A DNA stretch of 64,000 nucleotides from JACSRF01 sp964504445 (GCA_964504445.1 CAZDEO010000004.1:52180-116179), one strand, 5' to 3'. Positions 32,452 to 41,312 are shown, numbered from the stretch's first letter. Translations and numbers: made by a program. Notes: generated by a model not told the origin, from the letters alone.

Positions 32452-35385
32452 TTAGGTCTGTCTCTGCCACATTTGGCGTACAAACAGTCCCATAATGCCG
32501 CCCATCAGGGTAGCGAGTAGCCCCGCCCAACTGCCGCTGTTTTGCAGCACGGCCGTTCCTGGCAAGCCCAATCTAAAATAATTGTACAGCAGCAGTCCGC
32601 CAATCACCCCCCACAGCAAACTGGTAAGCCGCTGGCTCAGCCCCTTTTCTTGCTGGCTGCCCCACCACAGAGCTGTTGCCCCAATAATGGCTAAGCCCAA
32701 AAACATTGTCAACAGCATCTGAAAATCGGCAAGGGCAATTAACACGCCAGGTTCTTGCACAGGCGGTGAAATAGCCGCCACAGTTGCTGTGGGCATGGGG
32801 GTGGGCTGGGGCGTTTCGGTGGGTTCAGGCGTGGGGGAAGGGGTGGCCGTGGGCGTGGCCGTGGGGGCGGGCGTGGGGGTAATGATGGCAATGCGGGCGT
32901 TGTCGCCAATGGTAATGTCTACTTCTTGGGATTGGGTGGCGGGGCCGGAAACGGCCGTAATCCGAAACTGTCCCGTGCGTGCATCCAGTACGTAATCAAT
33001 GGTCGCCACCCCATTGCTGGTGGTGCGCTCGCCAATGATGCTGACCACTCCCTGAACCCGGTCTTGCAGCACAAACTGCACGACCGTGCCATCAGGTACC
33101 CGGTTGCCGTTACGGTCTACAATTTCACCCGTTTGCAAGCGCAGCGTGTCGCCCACGGAGAGACTCAATGGCTCTTCACTGGGGGGTGACTGGGCCAAAC
33201 CAGCCGCGCTGACAATGAATAGTTCTAAGACCTGTTCGGGCGTAGGTTGGGTTTGGTTAAACAGCGAGTAGCCAATGCTATTTACGGAAATGGGCGAACG
33301 TCCGCTGAGAGGCAGTTCCTGAAACAAAGCGCGTACCGAAGCATCAATGGCGGCGTTGGTGGTGTTGTAAATGGCGTAGTAGGCGGTGAGCTTACTTATT
33401 TCGGTGGTGTCCAGGAAGTTGGGGGTATTGTAGTTGAAAACTATAACTTTTCGGTCGCGCAGCAGATCGGTGCGTTCGGCTAAAAGCCGCTGCAAGGGGG
33501 TGTTGTTGCTGGTGATATCTTGCACGGCAAAGATGACCCAAGTAGCCTCTCGTAGCCATTCTTGCACCCAATATTCTGGTGGTGGGGTGGGGGTGGGGGG
33601 TGGCTTGAGAATTAACTCTTCGTCGGGCAGGGGGTCCCGGCCCAAATCAGCACTTTCAGCGGGAAATTGAATGGGGCCTGGGCCATTATTTAGAAAGGCA
33701 TCCAGTTCCGCAAAGGAAAAGCTGCGAATCCGGTCTGGCTGAACCTGCCCGCTGGCGCTGGGACCGTACAAGGCAATGATGCGCTCTTCCAGGGCTGTCC
33801 GACTGATGATTGGTTGGGGCACGCAGCTAGAGCATTGCTGCACGGTGCGGGCGTCGCTAAAGATGATGATCTGGTCGTTGGTAGTAGGGGGGCTGGGCAG
33901 GCGCTCAAGGAGTTCCGTGGCGCTGGGCGAGATGAGGGTAACGGCGTTTTGGGTGAGTTCGAGGATGGCCGCATGGGGGGTAACGGCCGTTTCCACAGGT
34001 ATGTCACGTTGCACCTGTTGCAACGAAAAATTTCCCGCGTGTAGTTTTAGCTTAAGCTGCAAAATACGCAGCACGGCATCATCTACCCGTGGTTGAAAAG
34101 ATGGATCGGTTATGTACTTCTCGCGGAACCACAAAATGGTGTCCTGGATGTTAGCCAACTCGGCCTCATAATTGCCGCTGCCCAGGGCAAAATCGGCCAG
34201 GTAAAGGAGATCATTACCGGCTAGCAGCGCATCTTTTGCCACCCGGCGATGGGGAAATTCTTGCTCAGTGTCATCGTAAAAGCGTTCTACGCTGCGCACC
34301 CCTAACGCATCGGAGACGATGATGCCACCGTTATTGCGCCAGGCGCTAAATTCGGGCAGCGCCATCAGCGTGGTTAATGCTTGCGGGTCAAAGCTGATGG
34401 GCACGGTGGTAGCGCGAATGTTGCCCTGGAAACCCTGATAGCGAATGTGGGTGGTAAATAGACCATCAGTTACGGCTTCGGGTGGGTTGGTGGAGTTGGT
34501 AACGGCAAAGAAAGGCGCCAGTTCAATTTGCTTGAGCTGTTCTAATGATTTGCGTACAGTTGGTACCTCTTGGTGGACAGGGCGGTCGCTGCTGCCGTTG
34601 CCAGGGAAGTGCTTGGCAATGACGGCAACCTGGTTGTTGCTGCCCAGGTGGACGCCGGTGGTGTAGGCTTTGCCCATGAGGCCCACCCAATAAGGATCAC
34701 CGCCAAAGGTGCGCACGCCCAGATCGGCGGCGTTGTTGGGGGTTGGGTTTTCTAGCACGTCGAGGCTTGGCCCCAAGAGCATATTGATACCCAGGTTGGA
34801 CAGGTCGCGCCCAACAATTTGCCCAACGGTTTGAGCGTAGCCGGGTCGCCAGGTGGCGCCCATGGTCATGTTGGTGGGTACTTGGGTCAGGCCGTTGAGA
34901 ATGCTGGTGTTGTACGGTGTGCCTTCGTGATTGACAGCTATGAAGAGGGGGATGGGGATTGTTGCGGTGGAAAGGGGTATGTCAGGGGGAACGGCCGTTT
35001 CCACCCCATCTGCTCCTTCTCGACCTACTAATGCCCAACTTTGCAGCGCATTTACCAATTCTGTTACTTGCAGTGGCGCATCATCCAGGTTTCCATAACC
35101 AGTTATGTTGTCATTTCCCGCCAGCAGCACCACGCCTCCCACACGGTATTCGGTAATCAAATCCACAATACCGCTGTTTGGCAGCGCCTGATCCCCCTGA
35201 AAAGTCACCAGGAAAAGCTGGCCCACGCGCTCTGCGACGCTCATTTCCGCCAGCAAAGCCTGCGCCTCCTCAGCATAGCTATTTTGGGTAAGAAGGGTTT
35301 GCGCTTCAGCCGCCTGCATCATGGGCAGACATGTCGAGCATAACAGAATTGCTGCAAGCACAATCCGCCACCATTTGGCTCTCAT
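32452..35385 (-). CDS. Secreted glycoside hydrolase family 3 protein (NagZ-like) with C-terminal anchor
   Basis: 977 residues. Signal peptide (LAAILLCSTCLPMMQA), then a GH3 N-domain with VGQLFLVTFQGD, FIAVNHEGT and the NagZ-type loop KHFPGNGSSDRPVHQEVP. A second large domain follows, then a Big/Ig-like stretch, a Thr-Pro linker (about 860-900) and two C-terminal membrane helices. GH3 NagZ enzymes release N-acetylglucosamine from muropeptides or glycans. Here the catalytic loop has Ser-Asp where NagZ has His-Gly-Asp, so activity is uncertain. It diverges from the S41 protease genes. Confidence 0.85.
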   Translation of the reverse strand: MRAKWWRIVLAAILLCSTCLPMMQAAEAQTLLTQNSYAEEAQALLAEMSVAERVGQLFLVTFQGDQALPNSGIVDLITEYRVGGVVLLAGNDNITGYGNLDDAPLQVTELVNALQSWALVGREGADGVETAVPPDIPLSTATIPIPLFIAVNHEGTPYNTSILNGLTQVPTNMTMGATWRPGYAQTVGQIVGRDLSNLGINMLLGPSLDVLENPTPNNAADLGVRTFGGDPYWVGLMGKAYTTGVHLGSNNQVAVIAKHFPGNGSSDRPVHQEVPTVRKSLEQLKQIELAPFFAVTNSTNPPEAVTDGLFTTHIRYQGFQGNIRATTVPISFDPQALTTLMALPEFSAWRNNGGIIVSDALGVRSVERFYDDTEQEFPHRRVAKDALLAGNDLLYLADFALGSGNYEAELANIQDTILWFREKYITDPSFQPRVDDAVLRILQLKLKLHAGNFSLQQVQRDIPVETAVTPHAAILELTQNAVTLISPSATELLERLPSPPTTNDQIIIFSDARTVQQCSSCVPQPIISRTALEERIIALYGPSASGQVQPDRIRSFSFAELDAFLNNGPGPIQFPAESADLGRDPLPDEELILKPPPTPTPPPEYWVQEWLREATWVIFAVQDITSNNTPLQRLLAERTDLLRDRKVIVFNYNTPNFLDTTEISKLTAYYAIYNTTNAAIDASVRALFQELPLSGRSPISVNSIGYSLFNQTQPTPEQVLELFIVSAAGLAQSPPSEEPLSLSVGDTLRLQTGEIVDRNGNRVPDGTVVQFVLQDRVQGVVSIIGERTTSNGVATIDYVLDARTGQFRITAVSGPATQSQEVDITIGDNARIAIITPTPAPTATPTATPSPTPEPTETPQPTPMPTATVAAISPPVQEPGVLIALADFQMLLTMFLGLAIIGATALWWGSQQEKGLSQRLTSLLWGVIGGLLLYNYFRLGLPGTAVLQNSGSWAGLLATLMGGIMGLFVRQMWQRQT

Positions 35386-35451
35386 TTCGCGTTGTTTCTC
35401 TTTTCCTTAACTCATGGCATAAAACGTAACTAAAAGGAGGGGGCTAAGCGG

Positions 35452-35485
35452 CGTTTTTACGTTTTACGCTTTACGTTTTATGAGT
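35452..35485. repeat. 7-bp repeat tract (TTTTACG family)
   Basis: TTTTTACG, TTTTACG, CTTTACG and TTTTATG in direct succession, exact 7-bp spacing. Related to the TTTACGG tracts inside the ABC genes. Confidence 0.75.
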
Positions 35486-35500
35486 GCATTATACCGTAGA

Positions 35501-35528
35501 TTGCCTTACAGAACACCTGTGTTACAAT
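35501..35528 (+). promoter_or_regulatory. Promoter of the S41 protease genes
   Basis: TTGCCT and TACAAT separated by 16 bases. A start near 35535 would place the hairpin at 35568 about 33 nt into the leader. Confidence 0.5.
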
Positions 35529-35567
35529 CCGCCTCATATAGTCTCAGTCGATTAAAGTGGTCTATGA

Positions 35568-35594
35568 GGGCGTACAATCATACGCCCTTATTTT
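35568..35594 (+). terminator. Hairpin with T tail in the S41 leader (possible attenuator)
   Basis: A perfect 7-bp stem, GGGCGTA/TACGCCC, with loop CAATCA is followed by TTATTTT. It lies between the promoter and the S41 start, so it may stop transcription early. Confidence 0.5.
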
Positions 35595-35599
35595 CACTG

Positions 35600-35700
35600 A
35601 GTCTGGAGATTGGAGATTAGAGATATGCGAATGTTCACCTCTGTGGACAATTGCCGACTGTAAGTTGCCCAATCTCCACACACCACTCTCTAATCTCCCA
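35600..35700. repeat. 7-bp repeat tract (GGAGATT family), inverted halves
   Basis: CTGGAGA, TTGGAGA, TTAGAGA and TATGCGA heptads on the left, with CAATCTCC, CACTCTC and TAATCTCC on the right. It ends 10 bases before the first S41 start and leaves no room for a Shine-Dalgarno. Confidence 0.7.
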
Positions 35701-35709
35701 CAAACAATC

Positions 35710-36909
35710 ATGACGGAATCCATGCGGAAAATTACTACCACCCTTCTGTTAGCTTTGCTGGCGGGCAGTGCCTTTGTTGCCGGTTACTTTGCCAATGATT
35801 TTATTGAGTTCCGTTCTGGTGGAACGCTAGTCCGCGAACGCCAGCCCTTTGATGTGTTTTGGGAAGCGTGGGATCTGGTAGAAAACAACTTCATAGGCGA
35901 ACTACCAAGCTCGCAACTATTTACATATGCTGCCATTCGCGGGGCGATGCAATCTTTGAATGACCCCTATACTATTTTTGTTGAGCCGGTTGTTCGTGAG
36001 CAAGAACGGGACACATTGCGCGGGTCTTTTGGGGGCATTGGGGCATACTTGCGTCGTCCCGAAGAGGGTGGCGACATTATTTTGGAGCCGATACCGGGTA
36101 ACCCGGCCGAAAGTGCGGGCATCCAATTTGGAGATGTGCTGGTAGCTGTGGATGGCGTGCTCATAACGCCAGATATGTTGGTAAGCGACGTAGCGGAGAT
36201 GATCCGGGGCGAAAAAGGAACCGAAGTGGTGCTGACAGTTATCCACCCCGATAGCAGCGAACCAGTAGATATTTCAGTAGAGCGGGATGACATTCTAATT
36301 CCTTCTGTGTCATACCGTACATTGGATACGGAAACACCCTTAGGGTATATTCAGCTTAGTCGCTTTAGCGGCGAGAGTGGAAATGAGGTGCGGGAGGCGC
36401 TGGAAGAGCTGCTGAATCAGGGAGCGGTTGGTCTGGTTTTAGACTTGCGCGGCAATGGTGGTGGTTTGCTTTCGGCTGCCGTCGATGTGGCTGATCATTT
36501 TTTGGCTGAAAAGGTGGTTGTGCGCCAGGAAAGCCGTCGAGAGGGCGAGCGAATCGAGCAAACTCGGGCCGCAACCTTAGCTCCAGTAATACCCTTGGTC
36601 GTGTTGGTTGATGGGGGTACCGCCAGTGCGTCTGAAATTTTGGCTGGAGCACTGCAAGATCATGAGCGAGCGGTGCTAGTAGGCCAGCGCACTTTTGGTA
36701 AGGGTTCGGTGCAGCTGGTATTTGACTTGAGTGATGGTTCTTCTGTACACGTAACTTCAGCCCGCTGGTTTACGCCCGACGGTCACCAGATTGACCAGGA
36801 AGGGTTGATCCCCAATATTGGGGTAGAGGTAACGCAGGAGGACATTGATAATAATCGGGATGTGGCGCTTAATCGCGCCATTGAATATCTGCAGAGTCAT
36901 GATGAGTGA
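35710..36909 (+). CDS. S41 (C-terminal processing) peptidase, membrane-anchored
   Basis: 399 residues from MTES at 35710; MRKI at 35722 is an alternative. An N-terminal membrane anchor is followed by a PDZ domain (GIGAYLRRPEEGG to VLTVIHPDS) and the S41 catalytic domain, with the Ser in GGTASASEILAGAL and the Lys in QRTFGKGSVQ. Family members clip C-termini of envelope proteins. No ribosome site is visible because a repeat tract reaches to 10 bases from the start. It overlaps the next S41 gene by 11 bases. Confidence 0.9.
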   Translation: MTESMRKITTTLLLALLAGSAFVAGYFANDFIEFRSGGTLVRERQPFDVFWEAWDLVENNFIGELPSSQLFTYAAIRGAMQSLNDPYTIFVEPVVREQERDTLRGSFGGIGAYLRRPEEGGDIILEPIPGNPAESAGIQFGDVLVAVDGVLITPDMLVSDVAEMIRGEKGTEVVLTVIHPDSSEPVDISVERDDILIPSVSYRTLDTETPLGYIQLSRFSGESGNEVREALEELLNQGAVGLVLDLRGNGGGLLSAAVDVADHFLAEKVVVRQESRREGERIEQTRAATLAPVIPLVVLVDGGTASASEILAGALQDHERAVLVGQRTFGKGSVQLVFDLSDGSSVHVTSARWFTPDGHQIDQEGLIPNIGVEVTQEDIDNNRDVALNRAIEYLQSHDE

Positions 36910-38389
36910 GGTTTTTTCGATGATGGCTGGTGAAGAACACGAAACTGAAAAGAAGCAGCGGAATTGGTTGATGATTGGTGCCGGTATTGCCGCTGCTTTA
37001 ATTGTTTGTTTGTGCATAGGAATAGTTGGCTTGGGCGTGGTGGGTTACTATTTGGTGGATAATGGGGAGAGTTCGGCCATAACACAGGAGCCGCTGACGG
37101 AGATTTTGGAGATTGTGCCAACGGAAACGGCCGTGCCTGCTGTAGTGGAAGAGCTGGAACCAGAACTGCCGCTGATCCAAGAGGATGCCCAGGCCAGTGA
37201 GGGCGAGGCTGGCCCTATAGGAGAAGGGAATGAGGCTGAAGAGGCGGCAGAAACGGCCGTACCCCCATCCCAACAGCCGCCATCTGTCCCCGCCCAAGAA
37301 CCTTACACAGATATCCAGACCATTGACCTGGAGCTGCTTTACGAAGTGTGGGGCCTTGTGGAAGGCAACTTTGACGGTGATTTGCCGTCAGAAGAAGCCC
37401 TGATCAATGCCCTGATTAGCGGTTCACTCACCACTCTGGATGACACCTACACCCGCTACATCGTCCCCGATGTCGCTGCCCGCCTGCGTGAAGACATGGG
37501 TGGTTCCGTTTCCGGTATTGGCGCCTTCGTCGAGGAAAATGACGACGGCTTACTGGTCATTGTTGCCCCCATCCAAGGACAACCAGCTGATTTAATCGGC
37601 CTCTTACCAGGCGATATCATCATCGGTGTAGATGGACAAAACGTGGTGGGCATGAGCTTTGACGAAGTGCTGCTGATGGTGCGTGGCCCAGAAGGCACCG
37701 ACGTGACTTTGGAAATTGTGCGCGAAGTTGAAGAAGCGCCTCTGTTTTTCACCATTACCCGCGCCCGCTTTGAAGTGCCCGTCGTCGAATATGAGCTATT
37801 GGAAGGAGACATCGCTTATATTCGCCTCCTTGAGTTTAATCAGCTTGCTACAGACCGTGTATTGGAAGCAATGGCCGTTTTGCTGGCCCAAAACCCCCAA
37901 GGGCTTATTCTGGATTTACGCAACAATCCCGGGGGCTTTCTGAACCAATCTGTGGCTATTGCCGATGTTTTCATGCCGGAAGGGGTGGTGTTGCTAGAGC
38001 GCAATAACCAGGGGTTAGACCAGACTTTTCGCGCCGATACGGGGGATGGGGGAGAGAAAATCCCCCTGGTGGTTCTGGTTAACGAGGGTAGCGCCAGCGC
38101 ATCGGAGATTGTGGCGGGGGCTTTGCAGGATAACGGCCGTGCGACCATCATTGGGCAGACCACCTTTGGCAAAGGCTCTGTGCAGAACGTCTTCCAGTTG
38201 TCCAACGGGGGTGAGCTGCGCGTCACCATTGCCCGTTGGTACACACCCAACAACGTCAGTATCAGCGAAAATGGCATAACTCCGGACATTGAAGTAGAAA
38301 TGGACTTTACTGTTGAGTTTGGCAGCGCCGAAGACGTACAGCTCCAACGCGCCCTGGAGTTTTTGCAGGAAGCGTTAACTGAAGGCTAA
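36899..38389 (+). CDS. Second S41 peptidase with long acidic linker
   Basis: 496 residues from the ATG ATG at 36899, which overlaps the end of the first S41 gene by 11 bases. Cytoplasmic start, one membrane helix (AAALIVCLCIGIVGLGVVGYYLV), a Glu/Pro/Ala-rich linker of about 75 residues, then PDZ (GIGAFVEENDDG) and the catalytic domain with Ser in EGSASASEIVAGAL and Lys in QTTFGKGSVQ. It is a paralogue of the upstream gene. smpB follows after 20 bases, so the three are probably co-transcribed. Confidence 0.92.
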   Translation: MMSEVFSMMAGEEHETEKKQRNWLMIGAGIAAALIVCLCIGIVGLGVVGYYLVDNGESSAITQEPLTEILEIVPTETAVPAVVEELEPELPLIQEDAQASEGEAGPIGEGNEAEEAAETAVPPSQQPPSVPAQEPYTDIQTIDLELLYEVWGLVEGNFDGDLPSEEALINALISGSLTTLDDTYTRYIVPDVAARLREDMGGSVSGIGAFVEENDDGLLVIVAPIQGQPADLIGLLPGDIIIGVDGQNVVGMSFDEVLLMVRGPEGTDVTLEIVREVEEAPLFFTITRARFEVPVVEYELLEGDIAYIRLLEFNQLATDRVLEAMAVLLAQNPQGLILDLRNNPGGFLNQSVAIADVFMPEGVVLLERNNQGLDQTFRADTGDGGEKIPLVVLVNEGSASASEIVAGALQDNGRATIIGQTTFGKGSVQNVFQLSNGGELRVTIARWYTPNNVSISENGITPDIEVEMDFTVEFGSAEDVQLQRALEFLQEALTEG

Positions 38390-38409
38390 AAACCGGTAGC
38401 AAAATCATT

Positions 38410-38883
38410 ATGGCGAAGGACAAAAACGCGGGCATCAAAGTGGTAGCTAACAACCGCCGCGCCCGCCATGACTACGAACTATTAGAAACCATCGAAGCGG
38501 GGCTGGTACTCACCGGCACCGAAATCAAGTCTGTGCGGGCGCATAGCGTGAGCTTGCAGCGTAGCTACGTACAGCTGCGCGGCGACGAACTATTTTTGGT
38601 AGAGGCCAACATTGCCCACTATGAGCATGGCAACCGCGAAAACCACGATCCCACACGCCCGCGCAAGCTGCTGCTGCACCGCCGGGAAATCAATAAGCTC
38701 ATTGCCACCTTACAGCAGAAAGGGCTGACGCTAATTCCCACCAAGATGTATTTGAAGAATGGGCGAGCCAAGCTGGAAATTGCCCTGGCTCGCGGCAAGC
38801 GCAAGTATGACAAGCGCCAGGACCTGGCAAAACGAGACGATGACCGGCGGGTGGAACGCGCGCTGCGGGAAAAGTACCGGTAG
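38410..38883 (+). CDS. smpB: SsrA-binding protein SmpB
   Basis: 157 residues, full length. VVANNRRARHDYELLET, AGLVLTGTEIKSVRAHSVSL and the basic tail KRKYDKRQDLAKRD are diagnostic. It carries tmRNA to stalled ribosomes. No ssrA gene is visible in the window. It follows the two S41 proteases with a 20-base gap. Confidence 0.97.
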   Translation: MAKDKNAGIKVVANNRRARHDYELLETIEAGLVLTGTEIKSVRAHSVSLQRSYVQLRGDELFLVEANIAHYEHGNRENHDPTRPRKLLLHRREINKLIATLQQKGLTLIPTKMYLKNGRAKLEIALARGKRKYDKRQDLAKRDDDRRVERALREKYR

Positions 38884-38886
38884 ATT

Positions 38887-38933
38887 TTCCGCAAGTCAGC
38901 CTGAAATTCTGCCCCTCCTGACTCGCGGACTTG
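38887..38933. repeat. 8-bp-like repeat tract (AAGTCAGC family)
   Basis: Between convergent smpB and the cytochrome c gene: imperfect octads read on the minus strand as GCAAGTCC, GCGAGTCA, GGAGGGGC. Periodicity is weaker than in other tracts. Confidence 0.35.
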
Positions 38934-41111
38934 CTAATTGTTTTTGGCCAGACGGAATAAAGTAAGGAGCAGCACCAGGGTAACCAACAGCAGTTGAATG
39001 GCGATGGTTGGGGCTGTTTCTGGGGTTTGGGGCACGGCCGTTTTCGCGGCGGGCTGCGCTTTGGGGGTAGCCAGGCCGGCATTAGCGGCCCCAATGGATT
39101 GCCGGGTGGGGACAGGTTCCACCTCATTCAGCAGGTAATTCACAATGGCTTCAATCTGTTCGTCCGTCAACCGTTCCCCGTAGTCGCGGGGCATGATGTT
39201 GGCCAGGCACGGCCCGTTAGGGCATTCTGCCACAATAAAAGCGTTGGGGTCAACAATAGATTGGCGTACATACTCAACGGCCGAAAGCCCCGGAACCCGC
39301 TCGCCAGCCACCTCCCGAATATTGGTCAAATCAGGGCCAACCTTATGGGCTTCTCCAAGACTGCCAATCATATGGCACGCACCGCAGCCCGCGTTCAGCA
39401 CCAGGTCAGCGGCATCATCTCCCTGCACAGGGCGGGGTGTAGGAGTGGGTGCTGGTGTCGGTGTGATAGACGGCGTTGGTGTCGGTTCTGGCGTTTGCTG
39501 CGCCAATTCTATCTCTTCTATGGTAGGCACGCGCAGTTCTGCCGCCGGCGCAATGCGTAAAATGCCTTCACACTGGTTAATGCCCGGTTCTGGATCGGGC
39601 ATGCACCACAAGGGTTCCGTTTTCCTGGTCTTTAGCAAAGGCATAAACCAGACCACCAAATCTTGGTTGGGCAGCGGCTCATCATCCAGCCATTGGCGCG
39701 GCGGCTGGAAGGTGTCGCCGGGGCCAGTGGCTACCGGGCCGGTACCCTCGCCATCCTTCTTTTGCAGCACAAAGAGGCGGGCTTCGTCTAACCCCAAGGG
39801 GTCAGTGCGGGCCATTTCCCAGGTGTAAAGCAGGTCATCGTCTTGCAGGGCAAGACGCGTGCCGTCGGGAGCCACATCGTCTACCACAGGGAATATTTCG
39901 AATTCGGTGGCGGCTTCTTGCCACTCGCCTTCATGCCACAACCAGGCGGTGTCGCCCTCCGGACCGTTCAGGTCCATGTCAATCCGCCAGAAGGGGCGGT
40001 AAATGGAGAGGTCGTCGCAGCCCGGGCCGTGGGAAACAAAGCGCGGCTCGAAACGGCCGTCACCAAAAAAGCGCATAATTTGCTCATAACGGTAGCAGCA
40101 GACGCAGTTAGGCCAATGGGTAAACTCGGTAAAAAGCTGGCGCACTTCAAAACCGTTGCCCAGGTCATTGACCTGAGTGTTGCCAAAAGGTGGCACTGAA
40201 GCTGAGAAACCAATTTCATCGCGGTAGCCGCCGGGCCAGCTAGGGTACCACGCTTCTACTTGGGGAATTTTGACGTTGGAGAAGATGAGACGGCCGTCAA
40301 AGGTGGCATCGCTAAACAAGATCCCATCATGCGCCGTCATTGCCCAGCACACATTCCAGCCATACTGCTCGTGGCAGCCGTCGCTGAAGGCGAAACGCTG
40401 CATAGGGGGGATGGCAGCAGCCGGCTGGTCAGGACGACCACGAGTATAAAAGATACGCGCCAGCTCATTTTCTTCCATATTCACAAAAAGATGCACAATG
40501 CGCCCGCTGCCCGCCGGGTCGGCGTAGGTCAAATCCACGCACCATTGGTCACGGCAGGCGTCATCGGTCAGCCAGCCAGACATGGGCACCATGACCTGCT
40601 CCTGATTTTTGATATTGCCTAGCAGGGCTTGCACTTGCGGGTCGGCGGCGGCAATATCTAGGGCGCGCCGGGCAATGAGGGGCGTTCCTGCGGGGCGGGC
40701 GTAGGGGTCGGACCAGGTAGCCAGGACGACGGCCGTTTCCCGTTGGATGATGGCTTCGACAGTGCCGCCCTCAGCGTGGTTGTATAGTGTGGCCTGAATG
40801 CAATTAGCCGGACCGCAACCCAGGTCAGCCCAGGCACGGGCTTCGGCGTCAGTCAAAGGCACGGCGTTAACGAATTCCAGGCTTTTAGCGCTAATGGCGT
40901 CGTGCAGAGCGGGGTTAGCCAGGAGAACATTGCGCGCCCAGGTAGGGTTGACGGCCGTTTGCGGCAATGTGTAGGCATAAAAACTTTGCCCACTTTTAGC
41001 TACCGCAACCTGTATCTGGCGACTTTGCCGCCCATACCAGAAAAAGCTCAAAATCAACAAAACTACGTTTAAAATAATCAGGCGACCCAACAGTCGGCGT
41101 CGTTTCGTCAC
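38934..41111 (-). CDS. Membrane-tethered protein with C-terminal cytochrome c domain
   Basis: 725 residues from a GTG preceded by AAAGGAG, which belongs to repeat element copy C. An N-terminal membrane helix (IILNVVLLILSFFWYG) is followed by an extracytoplasmic domain of about 480 residues that I do not recognise. Then come a Thr-Pro linker (about 530-560), a cytochrome c domain with CGACH near residue 575 and a likely Met ligand in NIMPRDYG, and a second membrane helix near the C-terminus. It probably takes part in electron transfer at the outer face of the membrane. No partner redox gene is adjacent. Confidence 0.8.
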   Translation of the reverse strand: MTKRRRLLGRLIILNVVLLILSFFWYGRQSRQIQVAVAKSGQSFYAYTLPQTAVNPTWARNVLLANPALHDAISAKSLEFVNAVPLTDAEARAWADLGCGPANCIQATLYNHAEGGTVEAIIQRETAVVLATWSDPYARPAGTPLIARRALDIAAADPQVQALLGNIKNQEQVMVPMSGWLTDDACRDQWCVDLTYADPAGSGRIVHLFVNMEENELARIFYTRGRPDQPAAAIPPMQRFAFSDGCHEQYGWNVCWAMTAHDGILFSDATFDGRLIFSNVKIPQVEAWYPSWPGGYRDEIGFSASVPPFGNTQVNDLGNGFEVRQLFTEFTHWPNCVCCYRYEQIMRFFGDGRFEPRFVSHGPGCDDLSIYRPFWRIDMDLNGPEGDTAWLWHEGEWQEAATEFEIFPVVDDVAPDGTRLALQDDDLLYTWEMARTDPLGLDEARLFVLQKKDGEGTGPVATGPGDTFQPPRQWLDDEPLPNQDLVVWFMPLLKTRKTEPLWCMPDPEPGINQCEGILRIAPAAELRVPTIEEIELAQQTPEPTPTPSITPTPAPTPTPRPVQGDDAADLVLNAGCGACHMIGSLGEAHKVGPDLTNIREVAGERVPGLSAVEYVRQSIVDPNAFIVAECPNGPCLANIMPRDYGERLTDEQIEAIVNYLLNEVEPVPTRQSIGAANAGLATPKAQPAAKTAVPQTPETAPTIAIQLLLVTLVLLLTLFRLAKNN

Positions 41112-41117
41112 AAAAAA

Positions 41118-41225
41118 CTCCTTTGCAAATGTAGCCCAGGTTGCTAAACCTGGAATCGTGCAGGTCTGGTAACCTGCGTTACGTTTTTATTTATGGTGGT
41201 CGGCGGCAGCCGGTGAAGTCTCCTT
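41118..41225 (-). repeat. Two-hairpin dispersed element, copy C
   Basis: About 108 bases. On the minus strand it starts AAGGAGACTTCACCGGCTG and ends GCTACATTTGCAAAGGAG like copy A. The internal hairpins are different sequences that still pair: CAGGT/ACCTG and CCAGGTT/AACCTGG. Its last bases supply the ribosome site of the cytochrome c gene. Confidence 0.75.
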
Positions 41226-41251
41226 GAAATAGGATGGCGGTGTGCAAATTG

Positions 41252-41257
41252 ATTATA
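41252..41257 (-). promoter_or_regulatory. Possible -10 box for the cytochrome c gene
   Basis: A perfect TATAAT on the minus strand, without a convincing -35 box. A start near 41245 would place element copy C in the 5' leader. Confidence 0.3.
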
Positions 41258-41312
41258 GTGAGCAAATGAGAAAAGGGGTACTTGTCCATAAGTTTCACTA
41301 ACGACAGAGTGG

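Larger units (their letters stand above)
35386..35709. other. Divergent control region between GH3 and S41 genes
   Basis: 324 bases holding a TTTTACG repeat tract (35452-35485), a plus-strand promoter (35501-35528), a hairpin followed by T residues (35568-35594) and a long GGAGATT/TAATCTC tract (35600-35700). No gene is seen. The frame of the first S41 gene stays open back to 35557, but through the tract. Confidence 0.6.

Noticed and set aside
35557..35709. Upstream start for the first S41 gene
   Set aside because: The frame is open to 35557 but runs through a 7-bp repeat tract and a terminator-like hairpin; the signal/anchor sequence begins at 35710-35722.
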